A stretch of DNA of 64,000 nt from positions 62,001-126,000 of the forward strand of contig JADCGA010000019.1 in the NCBI GenBank assembly GCA_020249265.1, in the 5' to 3' direction. The DNA is from Roseomonas sp. Lineage in GTDB: Bacteria > Pseudomonadota > Alphaproteobacteria > Acetobacterales > Acetobacteraceae. The notes beneath the pieces are model-generated. The model did no database searches. It was not told where the DNA came from and saw only the letters and a list, made by a program, of their open reading frames with translations. Of this stretch, positions 7,562-17,069 are shown one piece after another (the first letter of the stretch is position 1; each line of letters begins with the position of its first letter). A program made the translations under genes and the position numbers.

Positions 7562-9612
7562 CCTATCGCATCGGCGTTGATGTCGGCGGCACTTTTACCG
7601 ATGTGGTATGTGTTGCCGCTGACGGCACCACAACGCTTGCCAAGGCTGCCAGTACGCCGGCAGATCAATCCGAAGGCGTGGTCGCGGGGCTTGCGGTGCT
7701 GGCTGAAACGCTTGGCGTCTCGCTTGCCGATCTGCTGCGCCAGACGGAACGCATCGTTCATGGCACCACGGTTGCCACCAATGCGTTGTTGGAACGTAAG
7801 GGCGCGAAGATTGCGATGCTCACCACGGAAGGGCATCGCGATGTGATTGAAATGCGTGAAGGGCTGAAGCCTGAGCGCTACAATATGCGCCTGCCCGCCG
7901 CCCCCGCGCTGGTGCCGCGCCGCTTGCGGCTTGCGGTACGCGAAAGGCTGCGCCCGGATGGGCGGGTTGAAGTGCCACTCGATACCGCTTCGCTCGATGC
8001 CGCCATCGCACAATTGCGCGCGGAAAACGTCGAGGCGGTCGCCGTATGTTTCCTCCATTCCTGGCGTGATGCGCGGCATGAAAACGCGGCGGCTGAGGCG
8101 TTGCGGCAGGCGCTACCTGGGGTTTTCGTCACCACCTCCGCTGAAGTGCTGCCGCAGATCAAGGAATTTGAACGGTTTTCGACCGCAGCGGTGAATGCCT
8201 ATGTGGGGCCGATTGTGTCGCGCTATCTGGCGCGGCTTCGCGGGCGGTTGGAACAGGCGGGCTATGGCGGGCCGGTTTTTGTCATTCTCTCCCATGGTGG
8301 GGTCGCGCCGGTGGAAGAAGCGGCGCGTTTGGCGGCGGGCACGGCGCTTTCAGGACCGGCGGGTGGCGTTGCGGCGGGCGTGGCGCTGGCGGAACGCGGC
8401 TTGGGGCAGGATTTGATCACCTTTGATGTCGGCGGGACCTCCACCGATATCGCGCTGATCCAGGAAGGCGATGCGGCGCTTGGGCGCGGGCGTGATGTGG
8501 CGGGCGAGCGTATTGCGCTGGAAAGCCTGGATATCGTGACGCTTGGCGCGGGTGGTGGTTCCATCGGCCATGTCGGCGCCGGAGGAACCTTGCAGGTTGG
8601 CCCACGTAGCGCCGGCGCGGTGCCAGGGCCGGCGGCCTATGGCCAAGGTGGGACGGAGCCGGCGGTGACGGATGCCAATTTGGTGCTGGGCTATCTGGAT
8701 GCCGCGAATTTCCTGGGCGGCAAGCGCAAGCTGGATATGGCGGCGGCAGAACGTGCCTTCGCTGCGCTTGGTGCCAAGCTTGGGCTGGATGCCATGGCAG
8801 CGGCGGCGGGCGTGCACAGGCTTGCCAATATCCGCATGGCGGATGGGATTCGCGTGGCGACTGTGCGGCGCGGCGTTGATCCGCGCGATTTCTGCCTGCT
8901 GTCTTTCGGCGGCGCGGCGGGGCTGCATGCCAGCGCGGTGGCGCGGGAACTCGGCATGAAGCGCGTGGCGGTGCCCTTCTTCGCTGCCGGGCTTTCCGCC
9001 TGGGGCATGCTGCACACCGATTTGCGGTACGAGATGGCGCGCAGCGAATTGAATACCGGCGGCGTGCCCGATGACGCTGCGCTGCGCAGCATCTGGGCGG
9101 CCTTGGAAGAAGAAGGCCGCGCGAGGGTTGCAAGCTGGTTTGGCGGTGCGGTGGAAACACGGCGGGCTGCGGATATGCGCTATGGCGAACAGGTTTTCGA
9201 TATCGCCGTGCCTTTGGATCATGTCGCCTGGGAAGGCGCTGGGCTTGCGGATCGGCTGCGTGATGCTTTCCATGCGCGGCATGAAGCGTTGTTCACCTAT
9301 GCACTACGCCAGGAAGAAGTGGTGCTGGTGAATGCCAGGCTCGCGGTGATTGGGCGCTTGCCGCCCATGCCGGCGCCGGCGGGCAAGGCGGCGGGCGCCA
9401 TGGTGGCACCGCGCGGCGCGCGCCGCGTCATGCTGGAAAGCGGCCTGATTGATGTGCCGGTCTATGATTTCGTTGGGCTTGGTGCGGACCAAGCGGTGGC
9501 GGGGCCGGCTATTGTGGAAAGCGATACCACAACCGTGCTGCTGCTGCCGGGTGATGCCGCGCGCATGGATGCGCGCGGCTGGTTGGAAATTACGCTGCCG
9601 GATCAAGCGTAA
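7558..9612 (+). CDS. hyuA: Hydantoinase A/oxoprolinase family protein (HyuA)
   Basis: A 684-residue hydantoinase/oxoprolinase alpha subunit of normal length. It opens with the acetate-kinase-type ATP-binding motif GVDVGGTFTDVVCV, followed by HGTTVATNALLERKGAKIAM and EMREGLKPERYNMR in the first domain, and a second phosphate-binding region FDVGGTSTDIALI near residue 295. It hydrolyses ATP to activate a cyclic amide or ketone for the HyuB partner. Translation is coupled to hyuB by a 4-bp overlap. No dedicated transporter or racemase is adjacent, so the substrate (hydantoin, 5-oxoproline, N-methylhydantoin) stays open. Confidence 0.92.
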   Translation: MTYRIGVDVGGTFTDVVCVAADGTTTLAKAASTPADQSEGVVAGLAVLAETLGVSLADLLRQTERIVHGTTVATNALLERKGAKIAMLTTEGHRDVIEMREGLKPERYNMRLPAAPALVPRRLRLAVRERLRPDGRVEVPLDTASLDAAIAQLRAENVEAVAVCFLHSWRDARHENAAAEALRQALPGVFVTTSAEVLPQIKEFERFSTAAVNAYVGPIVSRYLARLRGRLEQAGYGGPVFVILSHGGVAPVEEAARLAAGTALSGPAGGVAAGVALAERGLGQDLITFDVGGTSTDIALIQEGDAALGRGRDVAGERIALESLDIVTLGAGGGSIGHVGAGGTLQVGPRSAGAVPGPAAYGQGGTEPAVTDANLVLGYLDAANFLGGKRKLDMAAAERAFAALGAKLGLDAMAAAAGVHRLANIRMADGIRVATVRRGVDPRDFCLLSFGGAAGLHASAVARELGMKRVAVPFFAAGLSAWGMLHTDLRYEMARSELNTGGVPDDAALRSIWAALEEEGRARVASWFGGAVETRRAADMRYGEQVFDIAVPLDHVAWEGAGLADRLRDAFHARHEALFTYALRQEEVVLVNARLAVIGRLPPMPAPAGKAAGAMVAPRGARRVMLESGLIDVPVYDFVGLGADQAVAGPAIVESDTTTVLLLPGDAARMDARGWLEITLPDQA

Positions 9613-9624
9613 AGGCGAATCCGA

Positions 9625-10020
9625 TCAGCGCACCGGCATGGGCGGCGGCAAGGGCTGTGCAGGCGCAGCTGGCGCGGTGGCAGCCGCTGTTTCCGGCTTG
9701 TCGCTGGCGATGTTCTCACCCTGCCGCGCGGTCCATTGCCCGGCACCTTCCAATTGGCGGCCAGTCCAATTCATGGCGCGCCCAAAGGCCGAGGTGGTTT
9801 CCTCTGCCGCTCTGCCCACCGCAGCACCTGCGCGATCAGTAAGGCTGCGTTCCGCCGGCGGCGTAGCCGGGGCTGGGGCCGGGGCGGCGGCTTGTGGCGC
9901 TGCGGTAGGCGCATCGCTCGTTGCCGAGGCGCCGGGCGCCAGGGGGACTGGCGGCGGCAGGCTTTGCGCCAGGCTGGCGCCGCTAAGGCCAAGCAGGAAT
10001 GCGAAAATCCAGTGATACAT
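9625..10020 (-). CDS. Hypothetical exported Ala/Pro-rich protein
   Basis: About 131 residues starting at the ATG at 10018-10020, which has GGGAG about nine bases upstream. It begins MYHWIFAFLLGLSGASLAQS, a good Sec signal peptide with an ALAQ-type cleavage site, followed by a low-complexity Ala/Pro segment and a more structured stretch (RAMNWTGRQLEGAGQW) before another Ala/Pro tail. I recognise no family. It would be periplasmic. It lies 12 bases from the convergent hyuA end and is downstream of the AEC transporter on the same strand. Confidence 0.6.
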   Translation of the reverse strand: MYHWIFAFLLGLSGASLAQSLPPPVPLAPGASATSDAPTAAPQAAAPAPAPATPPAERSLTDRAGAAVGRAAEETTSAFGRAMNWTGRQLEGAGQWTARQGENIASDKPETAAATAPAAPAQPLPPPMPVR

Positions 10021-10042
10021 GCGCTCTACTCCCAGATCCAAA

Positions 10043-10957
10043 TTATCTTAGCACCAGCATCACCCAAAAGGGCAGGGTGATGATGGAAGCGATATGCTCC
10101 GTGGTGGTGATGGCGGCCATCAGCTTGGCATCGCCGCCCATGGCGCGCGCCATGACATAGGAAGTGGCGGCCGTTGGCAGCGCCATGAAGATCACCGCCG
10201 CCGCCAGGGGCAGGGGCGGCAGGCCAACAAAGCTCCCCAGCGCATAGGTGATGGCGGGCATGCCGATTAGTTTCAAAACGCCCGTCAGCGCCTGGGTCGG
10301 CAGACGATCGGTGAAACTCTCCCACGACAGCGCCGCGCCAACGCAAAGCAGGCCAAGGGCCACCGATGCGCGGCCGAGCGTTTGAATGGTGGGCTTTATG
10401 CCTGGCGGAAAGCCACCCAGCGCCGCGATGGTAAAGCCCAGAATGCAGGCGATGATCAGCGGGTTCAGGATCAATTGGCGCAGAATCACCAACGGCTTTG
10501 GCCTGCCGCGACTGCCATCCATGGCAAAGGCCAGTGTTGTGACGCTCTGCACAAAGGGCACGATGATGCCTGTCGCTACCGCGCCAAAGCTGATGCCCTC
10601 GGCGCCGAAAATCGCGCCCACAATGGCGAAGCCCATCAGGTTATTGAAGCGAATGCCGCCTTGCAGGACCGAGGTCATGGCCGCATGCCCATGACCCATG
10701 AAGCGCGCCAACAGCACGGAAATCAGCGTGCCGGTGGCAAGCGCGCCCCAAATGGTGAAGGCCATGGCGCCCAGCGGCAGGCTGGCGGGGTCAAGCGCTG
10801 CCAAGGCGGAAAGGATCAGGCTTGGCAGCAGCACCCAATAGATCAGCTTTTCCATGCCGGCCCAAACCGCATCCAGCGGCAGCAGGATGCGCCGGAGCAG
10901 CGCGCCAAGCCCAAGCAGCGCAAAAGCCGGCACAAAGGCATCCAGCCAAAGACTCAT
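10043..10957 (-). CDS. AEC family transporter (auxin efflux carrier-like permease)
   Basis: A 304-residue multi-pass membrane protein with about ten hydrophobic segments in the two-fold repeated arrangement of the AEC/BASS-like fold. Family features include FNNLMGFAIVGAIFG in the first half and the C-terminal stretch MARAMGGDAKLMAAITTTEHIAS. Bacterial AEC proteins move dicarboxylates such as malate or malonate, so a carboxylate permease of the inner membrane is likely. It lies 9 bases downstream of the lipoprotein gene on the same strand, suggesting cotranscription. Confidence 0.85.
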   Translation of the reverse strand: MSLWLDAFVPAFALLGLGALLRRILLPLDAVWAGMEKLIYWVLLPSLILSALAALDPASLPLGAMAFTIWGALATGTLISVLLARFMGHGHAAMTSVLQGGIRFNNLMGFAIVGAIFGAEGISFGAVATGIIVPFVQSVTTLAFAMDGSRGRPKPLVILRQLILNPLIIACILGFTIAALGGFPPGIKPTIQTLGRASVALGLLCVGAALSWESFTDRLPTQALTGVLKLIGMPAITYALGSFVGLPPLPLAAAVIFMALPTAATSYVMARAMGGDAKLMAAITTTEHIASIITLPFWVMLVLR

Positions 10958-10966
10958 GCGCTTTGT

Positions 10967-11515
10967 TCAGCCCCCGCCGCTTTTTGGCACAGTCCAGGGC
11001 GGCGGGTTGGGTGCGCGCGAAATCGCCGCCATGCAGGCCGATTCGGTCAGGCGCCGCGCACCAAAGGCCCGTGCCGCCGCATGGGTCAGCACCAGCCGCG
11101 CATGTTCCGGGTAGAAAACCAGATCCAGCCGGCAATCTGGCGCCTGATAAAGCCAGATCTCTGCCTCCCCCTCCCGCCGGCGCAAGGCTGGCTCCCCAAG
11201 GGCGGAGATCACCGCATCGGGCTCTTGCCCCTGCAAGACGCTGGCGGCGGCAGGTGGTTGGGTACCCTGGCGGCGCGGGGCGCTGGCGCTGCTGGGCGGG
11301 GGCGGCAATGGCGCAGGGCGTTCCATTTGCGATGCTTCCGGGGCAGTTGGCAGACCAAGCGCAGCCAAGCTTGCCCTGGTGTCACGCAATGCCTGTTCCA
11401 GGCCAAGCGATGCCCCCTCGGCTTCAGATTTCCGGCAGGCAGGGGTGAACATGAGCGCCGCCAAAGCAAGGCTGGCAGCGCCCAGGGGGCCAAGGGGAAG
11501 CGACCGCGGCGACAT
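10967..11515 (-). CDS. Predicted lipoprotein of unknown function
   Basis: About 182 residues from the ATG at 11513-11515. The N-terminus (MSPRSLPLGPLGAASLALAA) ends in a lipobox-like sequence LMFTPAC, so the protein is probably lipid-anchored after processing at that cysteine. The middle is a Pro/Ser/Ala-rich linker; the C-terminal half (DAVISALGEPALRRREGEAE, then IWLYQAPDCRLDLVFYP) resembles small SmpA/OmlA-like folds that have the sequence pattern LGxPxxxR...WxY, but I do not assign one. It precedes the AEC gene on the same strand. Confidence 0.6.
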   Translation of the reverse strand: MSPRSLPLGPLGAASLALAALMFTPACRKSEAEGASLGLEQALRDTRASLAALGLPTAPEASQMERPAPLPPPPSSASAPRRQGTQPPAAASVLQGQEPDAVISALGEPALRRREGEAEIWLYQAPDCRLDLVFYPEHARLVLTHAAARAFGARRLTESACMAAISRAPNPPPWTVPKSGGG

Positions 11516-11571
11516 GCTTTGCCGCGGTGATGGGATTGTCGGCCTTGGCCCCTGGCGCACGCGGCGCCGGA

Positions 11572-12192
11572 TCAGGAATCGCTTGACTCAACCACACGCA
11601 CAGGCGGCGCCACGGCCATCGGGCTGCCGGCCGATGCTTCGGTGATCATTTCCATGCGCCCCGTCAGCTGCCCGCCATCTTCCACGGAAAGGCGACGGGA
11701 CCGCGCCACGCCCAGCACCCGCCCTGTGGCGCGGATGATCAGGCTGCCGGTTGCGGTCAAAGTGCCATCAAAGACGCCGGCGATATCGGCATCTTCCACC
11801 TGCACCTCACCTTTGAAGACGCCGGAATGGCTGATCGCCAATTCCTGGCACTGCAAAAGCTGGCTTTCCATGGTGCCTTCAATGACGATGCGCTCGACCT
11901 CCGTCACGCTGCCTTGGATGCTGATGCCCTTGCCCAATTGCAGGACGCGCTTTTCACCGGCTTCAGCCCGCCCGGTGGGGCGGCCGGCGGTGGGGGCGGA
12001 AGGGCGTGCAGCGGGGGATGGCGCGATGGTGGGCTTCGCGGATGTAGCGGCCGCGCTGGCCACCGGCGGCACCACTGCCGCCCCAGGCCGGAAGGGCGGC
12101 ACCGCCAGATCAGGATCGCGCGCTGTCGGCACACTGGTTGGTTCCGGTGCTGACGGAGTGGTGTCTTCATCCTTACGACGGAAAAGCGACAT
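11572..12192 (-). CDS. Bactofilin (polymer-forming cytoskeletal protein)
   Basis: A 206-residue protein with a disordered, Pro/Ala-rich N-terminus, the central beta-helical bactofilin domain (GKGISIQGSVTEVERIVIEG, then repeats around VFKGEVQVEDADIAGVFDGT and RLSVEDGGQLTGRMEM), and a short tail. Bactofilins self-assemble into filaments without nucleotide and scaffold cell-wall enzymes or stalk/cell-shape factors. AAGGGGG about seven bases upstream supports the start at 12192. The usual neighbouring M23 peptidase gene is absent here; flanking genes are a lipoprotein and an EI24 protein on the same strand. Confidence 0.9.
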   Translation of the reverse strand: MSLFRRKDEDTTPSAPEPTSVPTARDPDLAVPPFRPGAAVVPPVASAAATSAKPTIAPSPAARPSAPTAGRPTGRAEAGEKRVLQLGKGISIQGSVTEVERIVIEGTMESQLLQCQELAISHSGVFKGEVQVEDADIAGVFDGTLTATGSLIIRATGRVLGVARSRRLSVEDGGQLTGRMEMITEASAGSPMAVAPPVRVVESSDS

Positions 12193-12273
12193 ATTTGGCC
12201 CCCTTGCTGATTCGCGTTACTGCTAATTCGGGCTAGCATGCGACTCTGCCGCGCCACAACGGGCGAAAGCGGG

Positions 12274-12963
12274 TTATCCCCCGTTTTCTGATGATGCACT
12301 CGGAAATTTTTCAAAGCCGCGGATCAGCAAATGCGCAGCCGTCGCAATGCCAATGATCGGCACCAATAAATTCACCACCGGCACCATCGCCATCAGGGCC
12401 AAGACAAGGCCAAGCATCCAACCCTGCCAGCGCAGCCGCTGCCAGGCGATGCGTGAATGCGCAAGGTTCATGCGCCTGAGCGCCACTTCCCGCAGCAACC
12501 CCGCCCCCAGCGCATGGGCCGAGATCAGCAACGCCAGCAGCGCGCCAAAAAGCGGGATGAAGAACAACGGCAAAAGCAGGATTTGCAGCGCCAACAGCTT
12601 GACGCTGAACCAAACCCCGTACCCTGCCTGCGCCAGCGCCGAGGCCCCGGCAGGCGGCGGCAGGTAGGGGTAATGGCGCCGTTCCACCGCGCCGGCGATG
12701 CTATCCGTGAATTGTGCGGCAATACCCAAGGCGACGGGCAGAAAAAGCCACCAACTCAGAAACACCCCCGCCGCCGCACCGCCGGCTTGCGTGATCCAGG
12801 AAAGCCATTCCGGCCCGCCCGCAGCCGCCCAGCCTGCCAGCCAGGCTGCCAAACCGATCAAGCCCAGCACCGCCAAAGCCGCGCCCAGCACGCCCAGGAT
12901 CAGCGGGCGGCGAAAGGCAGGGTCGCCGAATTGTCTCAGGGCGAGGAAAAGCGCTTGGGGCAT
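12274..12963 (-). CDS. EI24 domain-containing inner-membrane protein (CysZ-like)
   Basis: About 229 residues with four to five long hydrophobic segments (for example VLGAALAVLGLIGLAAWLAG and LLALQILLLPLFFIPLFGAL). The pattern and the final segment (LVLALMAMVPVVNLLVPIIG) fit the EI24/CysZ family, whose best-known member supports sulfate uptake, although no cysteine-synthesis genes are nearby. I choose the ATG at 12963, with GAGGGTGG at good spacing, over a GTG four codons earlier. Confidence 0.75.
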   Translation of the reverse strand: MPQALFLALRQFGDPAFRRPLILGVLGAALAVLGLIGLAAWLAGWAAAGGPEWLSWITQAGGAAAGVFLSWWLFLPVALGIAAQFTDSIAGAVERRHYPYLPPPAGASALAQAGYGVWFSVKLLALQILLLPLFFIPLFGALLALLISAHALGAGLLREVALRRMNLAHSRIAWQRLRWQGWMLGLVLALMAMVPVVNLLVPIIGIATAAHLLIRGFEKFPSASSENGG

Positions 12964-13021
12964 GGTGGACGCCACCCTCGCCCAAGGCTAATCCCGGCGC
13001 AATCTTTCTTGGAGCCCACCC

Positions 13022-14032
13022 ATGACCCCCCCCAGCCTTGATATTCTTGGCATCGGCAATGCCATTGTGGATGTGCTGGCCCGTGCCGAGGATGCCTTCC
13101 TGGCCGAACATGGCATGGCCAAGGGCGGCATGGCGCTGATCAGCACTGACCAGGCGGAGGCGATTTACGCCGCCATGGGGCCGGGCATTGAAAGCAGCGG
13201 CGGGTCTGCCGCCAATACCTGTGCGGTGGCAGCCGGGCTTGGCGCGAAGGTCGGCTACCTTGGCAAGGTGGCCGATGATGGGCTGGGCCAGGTATTCCGC
13301 CACGACATCACCGCCGCCGGCGTGCATTTCCCAACCCCGCCGCTGGTGGGCGGCGCGCCCACCGCGCGCTGCCTGATCCTGGTGTCGCCCGATGGCCAGC
13401 GCACCATGAACACCTTCCTTGGCGCCTGCGTGACCTTTGGGGAGGCTGACCTGGACCCTACCGCCATTGCCAGCGCGCGGATTGTCTATCTTGAGGGCTA
13501 TTTGTTCGACCCGCCCGCGGCCCAGGCCGCCTTCCGCGCCGCCGCCCGCATGGCGCATCAGGCCGGGCGGCAAGTGGCGATTACGCTATCCGACCCCTTC
13601 TGTGTTGGCCGCCACCGCGCTGCCTTCCGCGCCTTCATCAAGGAAGAAGCCGATATCGTCTTCGCCAATGAAGCCGAGATTTGCGCGCTCTATGAAACCG
13701 ATGATTTCGATGCCGCGGCCAAGGCCGTGCGGGCCGAAGTGGCCATTGCCGCGCTCACCCGCAGCGAAAAGGGCAGCCTGATCATCGCGGGCAGCGAGAC
13801 CCATGCGGTCCGCGCCGAGCCCACCAAGCTGGTGGATAGCACCGGCGCCGGTGATGCCTATGCCGCCGGCTTCATGGCGGCGCTGACCCGCGGCTTGCCC
13901 CTGCCGGAATGCGGCCGCTGGGGCAGCATCGCGGCTGCCGAGGTTATCTCCCATTTCGGCGCCCGCCCCCAGGCCGATCTGGCGGCGCTGATCGGCAGCC
14001 GGTCCGGCGGGGTGGCGGCGGCGCTGGGGTAG
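13022..14032 (+). CDS. PfkB-family carbohydrate/adenosine kinase
   Basis: A 336-residue ribokinase-superfamily enzyme usually annotated as adenosine kinase in alphaproteobacteria. The N-terminal ILGIGNAIVDVLA and GGSAANTCAVAAGLGAK form the sugar-binding lid, and the C-terminal DSTGAGDAYAAGFMA holds the anion-hole GAGD with the catalytic aspartate. NEAEICALYE is the second PfkB-type signature region. It phosphorylates a nucleoside or sugar with ATP in the cytoplasm; specificity cannot be set from sequence. AGCCCACCC precedes the ATG. It is divergent from the EI24 gene and followed by typA. Confidence 0.9.
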   Translation: MTPPSLDILGIGNAIVDVLARAEDAFLAEHGMAKGGMALISTDQAEAIYAAMGPGIESSGGSAANTCAVAAGLGAKVGYLGKVADDGLGQVFRHDITAAGVHFPTPPLVGGAPTARCLILVSPDGQRTMNTFLGACVTFGEADLDPTAIASARIVYLEGYLFDPPAAQAAFRAAARMAHQAGRQVAITLSDPFCVGRHRAAFRAFIKEEADIVFANEAEICALYETDDFDAAAKAVRAEVAIAALTRSEKGSLIIAGSETHAVRAEPTKLVDSTGAGDAYAAGFMAALTRGLPLPECGRWGSIAAAEVISHFGARPQADLAALIGSRSGGVAAALG

Positions 14033-14116
14033 GCCTGCAACTGTCACACGCTTTTCTCTGGCTTTTTCCGGCGCGACCCCCTATCTCCCCGCCATAACGA
14101 AACGCCTGGATGGAAA

Positions 14117-14160
14117 CCACCGCCCGCCCCCAAGCCCTGGGAGCCGGGTTGGTGGCGTTT
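14117..14160 (+). terminator. Possible rho-independent terminator between the kinase and typA
   Basis: CCACC (14117-14121) can pair with GGTGG (14151-14155), extended inward by CCG/CGG around a GC-rich loop, and is followed after GC by a run of five T. It would separate the kinase transcript from typA. The stem is imperfect, so the call is tentative. Confidence 0.35.
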
Positions 14161-14185
14161 TTGCCAGGCTCTACCCAGGTGTCTC

Positions 14186-16015
14186 ATGGAAATTCGTAAC
14201 GTCGCCATCATCGCCCATGTTGACCACGGCAAGACCACGCTGGTGGACAAGCTGCTGAGTCAGGCCGGCGCCTTCCGCGCCAATCAGCAGGTCGCCGAAC
14301 GCGCGCTTGACCGCAATGATCTGGAACGCGAACGCGGCATCACCATCCTTGCGAAATCCACTGCCGTGCAGTGGAAGGGCGTGAAGATCAATATTGTGGA
14401 CACACCTGGCCACGCCGATTTCGGCGGTGAGGTTGAACGCATCCTGTCCATGGTGGATGGCGCCATTGTGTTGTGCGACGCCGCCGAAGGCCCGCTGCCG
14501 CAGACGAAATTCGTGCTGACCAAGGCGCTTGCGCGCGGGCTGAAGCCGATTGTGGTGATCAACAAGGTTGACCGCCAGGATGCGCGCCCGGATGAGGTGC
14601 ATAACGAGGTTTTCGATCTTTTCGCCGCCCTAGGCGCAAGCGATGAGCAATTGGACTTCCACACGCTTTTCGCTTCTGGCCGTCAGGGCTGGGCGGATTT
14701 GGAATTGAATGGCGCGCGCAAGGATCTCTCGCCGCTGTTTGATCTGATCCTTTCCCATGTGCCGGCGCCGAAGGTGGATTTGGAAAAGCCCTTCGCGATG
14801 AATGCGACCATTCTGGAAAGCGACAATTTCCTGGGCCGCATCCTGACCGGGCGCGTGGAACAGGGTGTGGCGCGCCTCAATATGCCGGTGCGCGTGCTGC
14901 GCCAGGATGGCACCGTTGTCGAAAGCGGGCGGCTGACCAAGCTGATGACGTTTTCGGGGCTTGAGCGTGTGCCGGTGGATGAGGTGCAGGCGGGTGATAT
15001 CATCGCCATTGCCGGGCTTTCGGATGCGACGATTCCGGACACCATCGCTTCCCCGGAAGTGACGGAACCCCTGCCCGCTTTGCCGGTGGACCCGCCGACG
15101 CTGGCCATGACTTTCCGCATCAATGACGGGCCGCTTGGCGGGCGTGAGGGTAAGAAAGTTACGTCGCGCCAGATTCGCGACCGCCTGTTCAAGGAAACCG
15201 AAGGCAATGTCGCGATCAAGGTGAAGGTCAGCGAAGAAGTTGACGCCTTTGAAGTCGCGGGACGTGGTGAATTGCAGCTTGGCGTGCTGATTGAAACCAT
15301 GCGTCGTGAAGGTTTTGAATTGACCATCGGGCGCCCGCGCGTGCTGACGCAGGACAATCCCGAAACCGGCGAACGCGAAGAACCCTTCGAAGAAGCTTTG
15401 ATTGATGTGGATGAAAGCTATTCCGGCGTGGTGGTGGAGAAGATGTCGCTCCGCAAGGGCCAGATGCAGGATATGCGGCCTTCGGGCGGCGGCAAGGTGC
15501 GGTTGACCTTCCACATCCCGTCTCGTGGGTTGATTGGCTATCACGGCGAATTCCTGACCGATACGCGCGGCACGGGCATGATGAACCGGCTATTCCTGGG
15601 CTATCGCCCCTGGGCCGGGCCGATTGAAGGCCGGCGCAATGGGTCGCTGATTTCCAATTCGGACGGCGAAGCCATTCAATACGCACTGTTCTATTTGCAG
15701 GAACGTGGCACGCTATTCGTGGACCCCGGTGTGAAGGTTTATGTCGGCATGATCCTGGGCGAGCATTCGCGCGACAATGATCTGGAAGTGAACCCAATCA
15801 AGGAAAAGAAGCTGACGAATATCCGCGCCGCCGGCAAGGATGAGGCGCTGCTGCTGATCCCGCCGCGCAAGATGAGCCTGGAACAGGCCATTGCGTATAT
15901 TGAAGATGATGAACTGGTGGAAGTGACGCCTGGCGCCATTCGGCTGCGCAAGCGCCATCTTGATCCGCATGAGCGCAAGCGCCATGCACGCCGGGCGGAG
16001 AGTGAGGCGGCGTAA
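14186..16015 (+). CDS. typA: Ribosome-associated translational GTPase TypA/BipA
   Basis: A full-length 609-residue TypA. G1 is AHVDHGKTTLVDKLL, G2 lies in the ERERGITI region, G3 is DTPGHADFGGEV and G4 is NKVDRQDARP. The EF-G-like domains III and V follow (GRGELQLGVLIETMRREGFE and SRGLIGYHGEFLTDTRGTG), with the TypA-specific C-terminal domain containing GEHSRDNDLEVNP and KKLTNIRAAGKDEA. It binds 70S ribosomes and supports ribosome assembly and stress adaptation. It is monocistronic here, with the restriction-modification island immediately downstream on the other strand. Confidence 0.97.
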   Translation: MEIRNVAIIAHVDHGKTTLVDKLLSQAGAFRANQQVAERALDRNDLERERGITILAKSTAVQWKGVKINIVDTPGHADFGGEVERILSMVDGAIVLCDAAEGPLPQTKFVLTKALARGLKPIVVINKVDRQDARPDEVHNEVFDLFAALGASDEQLDFHTLFASGRQGWADLELNGARKDLSPLFDLILSHVPAPKVDLEKPFAMNATILESDNFLGRILTGRVEQGVARLNMPVRVLRQDGTVVESGRLTKLMTFSGLERVPVDEVQAGDIIAIAGLSDATIPDTIASPEVTEPLPALPVDPPTLAMTFRINDGPLGGREGKKVTSRQIRDRLFKETEGNVAIKVKVSEEVDAFEVAGRGELQLGVLIETMRREGFELTIGRPRVLTQDNPETGEREEPFEEALIDVDESYSGVVVEKMSLRKGQMQDMRPSGGGKVRLTFHIPSRGLIGYHGEFLTDTRGTGMMNRLFLGYRPWAGPIEGRRNGSLISNSDGEAIQYALFYLQERGTLFVDPGVKVYVGMILGEHSRDNDLEVNPIKEKKLTNIRAAGKDEALLLIPPRKMSLEQAIAYIEDDELVEVTPGAIRLRKRHLDPHERKRHARRAESEAA

Positions 16016-16040
16016 GCTTTCCTGGCGACAAGTTTAGTAC

Positions 16041-16073
16041 CCGGCAGACTCACTGATTTGTGATTTCTGCCGG
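16041..16073. terminator. Stem-loop downstream of typA
   Basis: CCGGCAGA (16041-16048) and TCTGCCGG (16066-16073) form a perfect 8-bp stem with a 17-base loop, and the flanking TAC/GTA can extend it past a one-base bulge. No T-tract follows. It lies between the convergent typA and DNA methyltransferase genes and marks the edge of the AT-richer island. Confidence 0.4.
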
Positions 16074-16154
16074 AGTATCTGAGCTTGAAGGTCAGTTAGC
16101 GAACGGTCTGTGGATCAAGCGGTCGGCAAGAGAGCCATCACTACAAGAACACTG

Positions 16155-17069
16155 CTAATTCGCATCGAATAGCGATCGCTCCTGCTTCTTCTCCAGCAAG
16201 GCCCTTGCCCAAGATAGATCTTGGCCAATCAATAACTCAACCATCTCGGTATTATGCGTGTTCTTCATAGGCACCACTTGCGTATCAAAATTACGGAAGA
16301 GGGCCATTTCTAGAACTTCGGGGTCGTTATCATAAGTCATCAGGAAGTCGCCTTTTACTTTATTTGCAAGGTCGAATAGCTTCTCGTGATCAAGGTCATT
16401 ATGAGTGTAGAGTCTGCGTCCCGCCCGCTTCCCTTTACCTCCAGCGGTGTATGGGGGATCAATAAAAAAAACAGCCGAAGGGTCTTCTAGCGAGTCTTTC
16501 AGATAATCAAGACCATCACCCTTCGTAAACTTGATCCGTCGACGAACTTCGCCAATCGCGGTGATGCGCTGACAAAGGGTTTCGGGATACCAACGAGATC
16601 TGATGCCTTTGCCATTCTCTCCATTTTTCAACAGGCCGCTGCCATGCGCGAGAATTCCACCGTGAAACGTCCTGTTTCGTAGAATGGTATTGAAGGCTTG
16701 CTGGCGCATGGAATCGCAGGGAATTTGCAATTCAGCGCGAACGTTTTCGACAGTTACCTCGAAGTTCCTGATCCGATAAAGCAACCAATCAATGTCACCC
16801 GAAATAATGCTTTCCCAGACAGCGGCCACGTCCTCATCGAGTTCGACCATTTCAACTAATTCAGCCAAACGTTCGAAGGCCACAGTAAGGCTGATTATCC
16901 CGCCACCGACAAACGGCTCAATAAAGCGTGTTGGGCGTATCCTGCGGCTTCTTAGCCAAGCTCGGAGATAAGGCACTAGCCAAGTTTTGCCACCAGGATA
17001 TCGAAATGGGCTACGCTGCGGGACGGATGCTACATTGACGATCTTGGGGAGTTGCCCGATTTCGTTCAT
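16155..17069 (-). CDS. DNA adenine methyltransferase, D12 class (Dam-like), modification partner
   Basis: A 304-residue N6-adenine methyltransferase of the Dam/D12 class. Residues 22-28 (FRYPGGK) and 51-57 (EPFVGGG) are the SAM-binding motif region, and residues 204-207 are the catalytic DPPY (FFIDPPYTAGG). It transfers a methyl group from SAM to adenine in a specific DNA site, protecting that site from the endonuclease encoded just upstream. The start ATG overlaps the endonuclease stop by four bases (17066-17069), so the two are translationally coupled. Base composition is clearly more AT-rich and codon use differs from the flanking genes, which points to horizontal acquisition. Confidence 0.9.
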   Translation of the reverse strand: MNEIGQLPKIVNVASVPQRSPFRYPGGKTWLVPYLRAWLRSRRIRPTRFIEPFVGGGIISLTVAFERLAELVEMVELDEDVAAVWESIISGDIDWLLYRIRNFEVTVENVRAELQIPCDSMRQQAFNTILRNRTFHGGILAHGSGLLKNGENGKGIRSRWYPETLCQRITAIGEVRRRIKFTKGDGLDYLKDSLEDPSAVFFIDPPYTAGGKGKRAGRRLYTHNDLDHEKLFDLANKVKGDFLMTYDNDPEVLEMALFRNFDTQVVPMKNTHNTEMVELLIGQDLSWARALLEKKQERSLFDAN